A stretch of DNA of 14,863 bases, from the NCBI GenBank assembly GCA_049509675.1, contig JBEKZQ010000177.1:1-14863 (forward strand). The letters run 5' to 3'. The DNA is from JBEKZQ01 sp049509675 (GTDB taxonomy: Bacteria > Planctomycetota > Planctomycetia > Pirellulales > Thermoguttaceae). The notes under the pieces were generated by a model. That model saw nothing but the letters and a program-made list of their open reading frames with translations. It was not told the DNA's origin and did no database searches. A program made the position numbers and the translations under genes. This document shows positions 1 to 5,257 of this stretch, one piece after another; position 1 is the stretch's first letter; each line of letters begins with the position of its first letter.

Positions 1-15
1 CGCCACCGATACCTC

Positions 16-568
16 CTAATGTTGCCCATCACCGGCTGGTTCTCCTAACGGCACGGTATCCCACCCTTCATCGCCACCCCTCGCCGGAGTAAACTGCTCC
101 TGGGCAGATTCCTGCGCTGACGAGTTCGACGAAGCTTTACGGGCGTCAAGACCCAAGTCCTCACGCATCGGGAAAAAAAGACCTGCGGCAGCAGGTGCAG
201 TAGCCCACCAGTTCCTGCAAGACCGTCTCGCCATCCACCGACTTCACCTCCCGCGCCTCGGATTCCAAGCGGCATCGCCTGCCGCACTCCGGGCATTTTG
301 CCGTCATGGTCTGCGACGCGGCCAACTCGCCCATCTGCCGTTGCTGCACCTCCCGACTGAGTTGCTTGCCCAACGCGTGGGCGCGCCCCTCGATGACCGA
401 GTAATGCGGGACGCCCTGGATGGAGCCGTCCGCCCGACTGAGTTGGACCTCCACTTCCGCCGCCTCGCGGAGCAGTTGCTCCAAACGCGCCTTGAGTCGA
501 TCGCTCCTCTCGGAATCCGTCGCCGGGGAGAGGATTTTTTCCGGGCCTGCGGCATCCATGCCTTCCAT
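16..568 (-). pseudogene. ISKra4-like transposase remnant, frameshifted and truncated
   Basis: The first 135 codons (568 down to 161) read as the N-terminal part of an ISKra4-family type transposase. A helical charged stretch (residues 20-80) is followed by a zinc-ribbon-like cysteine set (C92, C95, C99, then C124, C126, C127) and the typical CRRSFFP motif. Translation then stops at a TGA just after a run of seven T on the coding strand (173-179). In the next frame the family motif continues as FFPMREDLGLDAR and stays open to 16, so one extra T, or a +1 shift, breaks the gene. The catalytic DDE part is absent. The start ATG at 568 is supported by AAGGAG about 8 nt upstream. The family name comes from recalled motifs, not a search. 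Beyond LGLDAR the downstream residues no longer look transposase-like, so a further deletion or frameshift is likely. Confidence 0.65.
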
Positions 569-654
569 AGATAAGCTCCTTCTGTTGGGAATCCGTTCTC
601 CGATCCATGCCCCTTCGCCCAGTTTACCAAAGATTCCTCAGTTTCTCCTATTGA

Positions 655-855
655 CGTTTTCTGCCCGCTGCCAACTGGCGCAAAAGCATGCGGCTGATGC
701 GACACGAGAACATCCAGACGACGATGGCGTTCTACGTCGACCTGGATTGTGACGAGCTTGCCGAAGACCTTTGGCGATCGAGTTCCGTTTCAGTACCGTT
801 ATCCCCGTCCGGGGAGGATGGCGGGGGCCGCCAAAACGACACAACCCTTTACTAA
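655..855 (+). pseudogene. Tyrosine recombinase (phage-type integrase) C-terminal remnant
   Basis: This frame opens after a TGA at 652-654. It encodes a short stretch containing RLMRHENIQTTMAFYVDLD followed by CDELAEDLW. That is the pattern of the last catalytic block of tyrosine recombinases: the L-x-RH box with its His (703-705), the xxTT spacer and the nucleophilic Tyr (733-735), then the usual acidic C-terminal helix. The upstream part, with the catalytic Arg-Lys and HxxR boxes, is missing, so it cannot be active. After DLWR the reading becomes compositionally odd and ends at a TAA (853-855) inside the terminator hairpin of the tRNA gene on the other strand. The true C-terminus was therefore probably near 785-800. 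The position next to a tRNA gene fits a decayed integrative element. No start codon or ribosome site of its own is convincing. Confidence 0.6.
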
Positions 856-866
856 GTAAAGGGTTG
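842..866 (-). terminator. Intrinsic terminator hairpin of the tRNA-Thr gene
   Basis: A perfect 11-bp inverted repeat, CAACCCTTTAC / GTAAAGGGTTG with a 3-nt loop, lies 6 nt beyond the tRNA 3' end. On the minus strand it is followed by GTCGTTTT, a short T-rich tail. The hairpin also contains the stop codon of the integrase remnant on the opposite strand. Confidence 0.7.
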
Positions 867-872
867 CGTAAG

Positions 873-946
873 AGCCAGCGGGGGGAGTTGAACCCCCAAC
901 CCCCGCATTACGAATGCGGTGCTCTGCCGATTGAAGCTACGCTGGC
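873..946 (-). tRNA. tRNA-Thr (anticodon CGT)
   Basis: Read on the minus strand, a full cloverleaf can be drawn. The acceptor arm is GCCAGCG / CGCTGGC and the D arm starts GCTT and ends GAGC. The anticodon stem is CCGCA / TGCGG with loop TTCGTAA, giving anticodon CGT, and the T arm is GGGGG-TTCAACT-CCCCC. The discriminator base is T and CCA is not encoded, so it must be added after transcription. The gene is 74 nt long and is followed by a clear hairpin terminator. The adjacent integrase stub suggests that this tRNA gene served as an attachment site. No second copy of its 3' end is visible in the window. Confidence 0.95.
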
Positions 947-959
947 AAGTCATTGTCCC

Positions 960-965
960 ATAATA
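960..965 (-). promoter_or_regulatory. Possible -10 box of the tRNA-Thr promoter
   Basis: On the minus strand TATTAT lies 13 nt before the mature tRNA 5' end. No clear -35 box was found. The AT-rich segment further upstream (about 971-1000) contains the inverted AGTATCAA motifs. This is a weak assignment by position only. Confidence 0.3.
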
Positions 966-977
966 CCTTGCATTGAT

Positions 978-1039
978 TTTTCTTGATACTATTGTGATAC
1001 GCGCCCGTCCGATTCGAGGGGGTGAAAGTATCAAGAAAA
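978..1039. repeat. 13-bp perfect inverted repeat with AGTATCAA motifs
   Basis: TTTTCTTGATACT (978-990) is exactly inverted as AGTATCAAGAAAA (1027-1039). The octamer AGTATCAA occurs directly at 1027-1034, 1039-1046 and 1072-1079, and inverted at 983-990. A related GTGATAC lies at 994-1000. Repeated half-sites of this kind fit protein-binding sites, such as recombinase arm sites, iterons or operators, but nothing in the window says which. Confidence 0.6.
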
Positions 1040-1103
1040 GTATCAAATCCGTGCCACCCCCGCGGTGACAAAGTATCAATCTCCTTTGGTAAGCTGCCGG
1101 CAT

Positions 1104-1155
1104 GATACCGGTATCCTTCGCACCAAGGGGAAACCCTTATCCTACCTTGCGAAGG
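1104..1155. other. Palindrome plus GNRA-capped nested hairpin
   Basis: GATACCGGTATC (1104-1115) is a perfect 12-bp palindrome. It runs directly into a nested structure. CCTTCGCA (1115-1122) pairs with TGCGAAGG (1148-1155), and inside it AAGGG-GAAA-CCCTT (1125-1138) forms a 5-bp stem with a GNRA tetraloop. No T-tract follows on either strand, so it is not a standard intrinsic terminator. It lies downstream of the MBL-fold gene and could be its 3' structure or a remnant of a mobile element. The stretch 947-1271 otherwise shows no convincing gene. Confidence 0.5.
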
Positions 1156-1271
1156 AAGATCAATCAATGGACACTGATTATGCGACCGTAAAGCAAGGCG
1201 GTTTCCTTTCCTGGCCCGAGTGTAGATTGGGCGGCGGGATTCGCAGAAATCGGGATCGAACGGAGGCATTT

Positions 1272-2036
1272 TCATATCTCCATCAGGCCACTCACCTCAT
1301 ATCGAGTGGCCACGAACAACGGCAGCCGGTCGCCCAGAATCCTGCGATGCGTTGCCAGGGCCAGTTTCGGCGTGTTGTTGTCGTGGGAAAGGTGGCCCAG
1401 GCATGCCCATTTCATTCGCTTCGACGCAGATGCCAGTAGAAGCTCGGCCGCCTCGAAGTTGGAAATGTGCCCGGCTGGCCCGGTAATCCGCTCCTTGAGC
1501 CAGTCTGGGTAGGAGCTGGTGGCGAGCATGTCGGGGTCGTAGTTGCTTTCCAGCAGCACGGCGTCCAGCGATGCGATCAGGTCGCCCAGGCCGGAAAACA
1601 CATGCCCCAGGTCGGTCAGGATGCCCAGCCGGTGCTTGCCGTCATCGACCACGAAAACAACGCCATCTTCAGCGTCGTGAGGGGTGGGAATCGTTTCCAC
1701 GACGATCTTGCCGAACGGAAGCGTTTCCCCGGACTGGAAATGCCGAAGGTCTCCGATTTCGCCCAGGTCGTATCGATTGGCCGCCCGGTAGGTCTTGGCG
1801 GTCGCATAAATCGGCAGGCCAAACTGCCGGTGCAGGATACCCATGCTGCGGCTGTGGTCAACGTGGTCGTGGGAGATCAGCACGGCATCGATGCTTTTCA
1901 CATCTCGGCCATGAACAGCGAGCCGTTCCTTAACCTGAATGCCCCTAATCCCGGCGTCGAAGAGCAGCCTCACGCCGTCTGCCTCGACGTAGATGCAGTT
2001 GCCGTTGCTGCCGGATTGGAGAGAGATGACCCGCAT
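1272..2036 (-). CDS. MBL-fold metallo-hydrolase, YycJ/WalJ-like
   Basis: This 254-aa protein has the metallo-beta-lactamase fold of the YycJ/WalJ group, which are small cytoplasmic phosphodiesterase- or exonuclease-like enzymes. The N-terminus MRVISLQSGSNGNC is characteristic of the group. The metal site is complete: HDHVDH with H56, H58, D60 and H61, then H120 (PTPHDAEDG), D142 (LTDLGHV) and H215 (GHLSHDNN). LESNYDP (163-169) and GHISN (189-193) are further family signatures. The length is normal. The open frame extends far upstream, but the family start is the ATG at 2036. An in-frame ATG at 2054 has a purine-rich AAGGCAGG about 5 nt upstream and would add six residues. The gene stands apart from the sugar genes, with a gap of about 590 nt. 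Its physiological substrate cannot be told from the sequence; a role in DNA metabolism is only by family analogy. Confidence 0.9.
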   Translation of the reverse strand: MRVISLQSGSNGNCIYVEADGVRLLFDAGIRGIQVKERLAVHGRDVKSIDAVLISHDHVDHSRSMGILHRQFGLPIYATAKTYRAANRYDLGEIGDLRHFQSGETLPFGKIVVETIPTPHDAEDGVVFVVDDGKHRLGILTDLGHVFSGLGDLIASLDAVLLESNYDPDMLATSSYPDWLKERITGPAGHISNFEAAELLLASASKRMKWACLGHLSHDNNTPKLALATHRRILGDRLPLFVATRYEVSGLMEI

Positions 2037-2178
2037 CGACGTATTGTACCGCATGACGACCTGCCTTGCGAAGCCGATTGGACGATGGCCTGGTCCTGGA
2101 TACAATGTTGACGGCGGCAAGCAATCGTTCCACCATGTACTCGAAAGGGACCAAGCCGTGAGAGCGATCACTGTCATT

Positions 2179-2430
2179 TCATGCCTCTGCACTGCAATCC
2201 TGGCCGAGAGCTTTCCAGCAGCCGAACAGGAACCCCAGCAAATGAGCGTCAAGGCCGCCAAGCCGTCGGCTGGAGTTGCCCGCGTGACTGCACCCATCTC
2301 GGTAATAGAAGCCGACTTGTAGCTTGGCGGGCTGCCCATCCACCGAGGCAATGATGTCGTAGCTGCGCAGCCCTGCCTTCTCTGCCGGGCCGGTGGGAAA
2401 CACGGCGACGACCAGAATCCCATCGGCCAC
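2179..2430 (-). pseudogene. PDZ-domain fragment, probable gene remnant
   Basis: In this frame residues read VADGILVVAVFPTGPAEKAG and then LRSYDIIASVDGQPA. This is the carboxylate-binding and beta-strand core of a PDZ domain as found in HtrA/DegQ-type proteases and other secreted proteins. About 84 codons run from a GTG at 2430 to a TGA at 2179. No ATG and no good ribosome site occur in this frame, no protease domain is upstream, and the residues after about 2330 lose PDZ character. The neighbouring upstream DNA is a repeat element (2476-2618). I read this as the remaining piece of a larger gene, though a small unconventional gene is possible. Apart from this and the repeat, the 594-nt gap between the MBL and SDR genes shows nothing convincing. 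Confidence 0.4.
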
Positions 2431-2475
2431 GGGTGGTGCGGGTGTTCCCTGTTCATGGTGGGGGTCATGGGACTG

Positions 2476-2618
2476 AGGAGAACTGCAAAGTTGCGAAGTC
2501 TCCCGGGACACAGGTCCATGCCGTACGCTAGCCCGAAGCGCCAGCGAGGGATTTCCGGCGATTCTCCCTTGCTGGCGCGTCGGGCTAGTGTCGCGCATCG
2601 CGACATTGCAGTTCTCCT
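2476..2618. repeat. Nested inverted-repeat element (MITE-like)
   Basis: The outer arms are 21 bp (2476-2496 and 2598-2618, core AGGAGAACTGCAA and its inverse) with two mismatches. Inside sits a second inverted repeat of 24 bp per arm (2528-2551 and 2565-2588, starting CTAGCCCGA and ending TCGGGCTAG), also with two mismatches. No transposase gene lies inside. The inner palindrome resembles short repeats I recall as dispersed through planctomycete genomes. Confidence 0.65.
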
Positions 2619-2630
2619 GTGCTTCTACTT

Positions 2631-3401
2631 CTACAGCCGCGGCAGGGTCAGGCCGCCGTCGACGAGAATCACCTGGCCGGTCGAGTAGGGGAAATCGCCG
2701 CGGACGAGGGCGGCCACGGCCCGGCCCACGTCGTCGGGCGTGCCCCAACGACGCTGCACGGCCAGCCCTTCGGCCAGCAGGCGGTCGTACTTCTCGGCAA
2801 CACCCGCGGTCATGTCGGTGCGGATGACGCCGGGCCGGACCTCGTAGACCGGAATATCAAACTCGCCCAGCCGGGCGGCCCAAAGCTGCGTGGCCATGCT
2901 CAAGGCGGCCTTCGACAGGCAGTACTCGCCGCGGAAGACCGAGGCCACGCTGGCCGAGATCGACGACACATTGACAATGCCGCCCGCAAAAACCGCATCG
3001 GCCCGCTTCTGCTCGATCATCCAGCGGGCGCATGCCTGGGTGAGGAAGTAGGGGCCTTGCAGATTTGTTCGCAAGACCTCGACAAAACTCTCTTCGCTCG
3101 CTTCGAGGATGTCGGCCCGAATCCGCGGCGCCATGCCGGCGTTATTGACCAACACGTGCAAGCGGCCGAAGTGTCGCCGGATCGCCTCCACGAGCCGCCG
3201 CCGCGCCTCGGCCTGGCCCACGTCAGCCTGGACGTAGATCGCCTCGGCGCCCAGGCGGCGAAGTTCGGCCAGCGGCGCGGCGACCGCCGCTTCGTCGCGC
3301 ATTCCGCACAAGGCCAGGTCGAGCCCTTCGCGCGCCAGGCAGCGCGAGATGCCCAGCCCGATCCCGCGGCCGCCGCCGGTAATCAATGCCACTCGTTTCA
3401 T
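2631..3401 (-). CDS. SDR-family oxidoreductase (FabG-like, annotated type 3-ketoacyl-ACP reductase)
   Basis: This is a 256-aa classical short-chain dehydrogenase. The cofactor-binding motif is TGGGRGIG (residues 8-15), followed by D60 (the QAD position), NNAG (86-89), the active-site N113, the catalytic serine in VSSISAS (about 147) and Y160-x3-K164. PGVIRTDM (190-197) and the C-terminal STGQVILVDGG are also typical, and the length is normal. I chose the ATG at 3401. The frame also has a TTG nine bases upstream, but MKRVALITGG is the usual family start. The family annotation is 3-ketoacyl-ACP reductase. Next to GH88 and KDPG aldolase, a KduD-like or DEHU-reductase-like role in reducing a keto-deoxy-uronate is possible. 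That is inferred from context, not shown by residues. The gene is last in the probable operon, 102 nt after the Gfo/Idh gene, with a palindromic repeat in between. Confidence 0.9.
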   Translation of the reverse strand: MKRVALITGGGRGIGLGISRCLAREGLDLALCGMRDEAAVAAPLAELRRLGAEAIYVQADVGQAEARRRLVEAIRRHFGRLHVLVNNAGMAPRIRADILEASEESFVEVLRTNLQGPYFLTQACARWMIEQKRADAVFAGGIVNVSSISASVASVFRGEYCLSKAALSMATQLWAARLGEFDIPVYEVRPGVIRTDMTAGVAEKYDRLLAEGLAVQRRWGTPDDVGRAVAALVRGDFPYSTGQVILVDGGLTLPRL

Positions 3402-3445
3402 GTGAGTCAACCCGATGCTTGAAAAACTGTGAAAGGTCTTTACGC

Positions 3446-3488
3446 AGTCCCCCTCACCCCGACCCTCTCCCGGAGGGAGAGGGGGACT
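3446..3488. repeat. Palindromic repeat, CCCTCTCCC/GGGAGAGGG family, copy 1
   Basis: The arms AGTCCCCCTC and GAGGGGGACT enclose an inner CCTCTCCC-GG-AGGGAGAGG hairpin, with extra bases on one side. It sits in the gap between the Gfo/Idh and SDR genes, where it could act as a partial terminator or a processing site in the mRNA. Related copies lie at 3508-3564 and 6703-6725. Confidence 0.7.
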
Positions 3489-3503
3489 GCTGGGCGATTT
3501 GTC

Positions 3504-4706
3504 TCAGTTTCCCTCACCCCAACCCTCTCCCATCCCGTCGCCCGCGTCGGGCGGGAGAGGGGGAATATCGACCCACTGGCGTTGCCGCCACGACTGCATG
3601 CCCATTTCGGCAAGCTGCACGCCCTTGGCGCCTTCCAGCAGGGTCCAGCGGAACGGCTCGTCTTTGACGACGTGGCGGAGAAAGAGTTCCCATTGCGCCC
3701 GGAAGGCGTTCTCATACGCGGCCTGCGGATCGACCGCCTGCCAGTCTTGGTAGAAATTGATCGGGCTGTCGACATCCGGGTTCCAGACGGGCCGGGGGGT
3801 GGCGTCGCGCGGCTGGGTCCAGCATTGGCGCAGGCCGGCCACGGCGCTGCCCTCGGCGCCGTCCACTTGCAGCACGAACAGATCGTCGCGGCGGACGCGC
3901 ACGCACCAGCTTGCGTTGATGTGAGCGATGACTCCGCCGGCCAACTGGAACGTGGCATAGGCGGCATCGTCGGCCGTACAAGCGTAGGGCTTCCCGGCCT
4001 CGTCCCAGCGCTGGGGGATGTGCGTGGCGCCGAGGCACGATACGCCGCGGACTTCGCCGATGAGGTTGTCCAACACGTAGCGGAAGTGGCACAGCATGTC
4101 GAGGATGATGCCGCCGTGGCGTTCCTTGCGGTAGTTCCACGACGGGCGCTGGGCCGCCGCCTTATCGCCCTCGAAGACCCAGTAGCCGAACTCGCCGCGC
4201 ACCGCGAGGATGCGGCCGAAGAAGCCGCGCTCGCGAAGCGTCCTGAGCTTGAGCAACCCGGGCAGCCAGAGCTTGTCTTGGACGACGCCGTTCTTTACGC
4301 CCGCACTGCGCGCCAGTTGGTAGAGCCGCAGGGCGTCGGCGGTGGTGGTGGCCGTCGGTTTCTCGCAATAGACGTGCTTGCCGGCGGCAATGGCCTGCTG
4401 GACCGCCTCGACGCGGCGCTCGGTGGTTTGCGAATCGAAGTAGACCGCATAGCGGGCGTCGGCCAGGGCTTCGTCCAACCGCGTGGTCCAGGCGACCCCG
4501 CCCGACTGGGCGGCCAGCGCCTCGAGCTTGGCTGGGTTGCGGCCGACCAACAGCGGCTCGGGCAGGATCACCTCGGCAAGCCCGACGCGCAGGCCGCCCT
4601 GCTGCCGGATGGCCATGATTGACCGGGCCAGGTGCTGGTTGGCGCCCATGCGGCCGGTCACGCCGTTCATAATGACGCCAACGCGATGGATCGTTTCGTT
4701 TTGCAT
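3504..4706 (-). CDS. Gfo/Idh/MocA-family NAD(P)-dependent oxidoreductase
   Basis: This is a 400-aa protein. The N-terminal Rossmann domain carries the variant motif VGVIMNGVTGRMG (9-21). The family EKP signature follows (YCEKPTA, 113-119; K116 is the usual catalytic lysine), and then the alpha/beta C-terminal domain with WNYRKERHGGIILDMLCHF (190-208), where H207 lies near the substrate site. The start at ATG 4706 gives MQNETIHRVGV; the frame extends upstream but only through a repeat. Substrates of this family are sugars, cyclitols or their derivatives. Context suggests a uronate- or aldose-derived compound, but nothing in the residues fixes it. The last 15 or so residues (PPDAGDGMGEGWGEGN) are encoded by a palindromic repeat, so the native end was probably near WVDIPPL. 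The cupin gene lies 106 nt upstream, with another repeat between. Confidence 0.88.
   Translation of the reverse strand: MQNETIHRVGVIMNGVTGRMGANQHLARSIMAIRQQGGLRVGLAEVILPEPLLVGRNPAKLEALAAQSGGVAWTTRLDEALADARYAVYFDSQTTERRVEAVQQAIAAGKHVYCEKPTATTTADALRLYQLARSAGVKNGVVQDKLWLPGLLKLRTLRERGFFGRILAVRGEFGYWVFEGDKAAAQRPSWNYRKERHGGIILDMLCHFRYVLDNLIGEVRGVSCLGATHIPQRWDEAGKPYACTADDAAYATFQLAGGVIAHINASWCVRVRRDDLFVLQVDGAEGSAVAGLRQCWTQPRDATPRPVWNPDVDSPINFYQDWQAVDPQAAYENAFRAQWELFLRHVVKDEPFRWTLLEGAKGVQLAEMGMQSWRQRQWVDIPPLPPDAGDGMGEGWGEGN
3508..3564. repeat. Palindromic repeat, CCCTCTCCC/GGGAGAGGG family, copy 2
   Basis: This is a variant of the 3446-3488 repeat with a longer interior containing CGCCCGCGTCGGGCG. 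It overlaps the 3' end of the Gfo/Idh gene and encodes its last residues. Confidence 0.65.
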
Positions 4707-4757
4707 GGCTGTGAACGTGTGGTTTGGGGCCGTTAAAGAACAAGTTTGGCCGATCAT

Positions 4758-4817
4758 CGTAGGACGGATTGGCAATCCGTCCCACAAAACACAGACGGAT
4801 TGGCAATCCGTCCTACG
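4758..4817. repeat. Large inverted repeat, two copies of GACGGATTGGCAATCCGTC
   Basis: Two 24-bp arms (4758-4781 and 4794-4817) are inverted with a single mismatch around a 12-nt loop. Each arm is itself a palindrome built on ACGGATT/AATCCGT. It lies between the cupin and Gfo/Idh genes and contains the cupin stop codon (4813-4815). As RNA it would fold strongly and could attenuate or process the transcript. Confidence 0.75.
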
Positions 4818-5256
4818 GGCAACTGGTACACTGCGGCCAGGCGCCGGGCGGAAGCGGCGGCGCTTCGATGCCGGCGCGGGGCAACGTGCCCGATAGCTCC
4901 TGCCGCCAATGGGCCACGTCGCCGGCAGGACCGTAGCAGTAGATCATCCGCAGCGGCGTGTCGCCGACGTTGGTGAGTTGATGGAAAACGCCCGGCGGAA
5001 TGAAGACCGCCTGGCCCGCCGTAACGGTCTGCCGCTCGTGGCCGAGGCACATTTCGCCGGTCCCCTCGATGACGAAGTACACCTCTTCCTGTTCCTGGTT
5101 GTGCCAAGGCACCTGGCCGCCGCGCGGTTCCAGGGTGACGTTGCCAATGGCGAAACTCTTGGCCTGGATGGGCGAGGCGCCGCCCACGAGGTTCTGCGTG
5201 CGGCGGCGGGCCGGATAGCAGCGCCCTTCGATCGTGCTCAGATCGGCGATGATCAT
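4813..5256 (-). CDS. Single-domain cupin protein, candidate KdgF-like uronate-processing protein
   Basis: This is a 147-aa protein with one cupin barrel. Cupin motif 1 is GGQVPWHNQEQEEVYFVIEGTG (46-67), in which the second His of the usual HxH is replaced (H52-N-Q54), followed by E57/E58. Motif 2 is AGQAVFIPPGVFHQL (80-94), with H92. A metal site from H52, Q54, an acidic residue and H92 is plausible. The ATG at 5256 lies one base after the TGA of the GH88 gene, so the two are translationally coupled. KdgF, a small cupin, linearises unsaturated monouronates released from pectin or alginate. Placement directly after GH88 and eda makes a similar role here attractive, but cupins have many roles and the motif is not a textbook KdgF match. 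The stop codon lies inside the 4758-4817 repeat. Confidence 0.85.
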   Translation of the reverse strand: MIIADLSTIEGRCYPARRRTQNLVGGASPIQAKSFAIGNVTLEPRGGQVPWHNQEQEEVYFVIEGTGEMCLGHERQTVTAGQAVFIPPGVFHQLTNVGDTPLRMIYCYGPAGDVAHWRQELSGTLPRAGIEAPPLPPGAWPQCTSCP

Positions 5257-5257
5257 G

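Noticed and set aside
937..1275. Minus-strand open frame of 112 codons overlapping the end of the MBL gene by ATGA
   Set aside because: It runs through the inverted repeats and across the tRNA 5' end, shows no recognisable motif, and its composition does not look protein-like.
1168..1439. Plus-strand frame starting ATGGACACTG with a GAAGGAAG upstream
   Set aside because: The ribosome-site-like sequence is part of the hairpin, the product has no recognisable feature, and most of it is antisense to the well-supported MBL gene.
2037..2606. Upstream extension of the MBL-fold frame (190 extra codons)
   Set aside because: The extension crosses the repeat element and the PDZ fragment in another frame, while family proteins start at MRVISLQSGSNG.
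3440..3600. Possible CRISPR-like direct repeats
   Set aside because: The repeated CCCTCTCCC blocks are two irregular palindromic elements without uniform repeat-spacer spacing and with no cas genes nearby.
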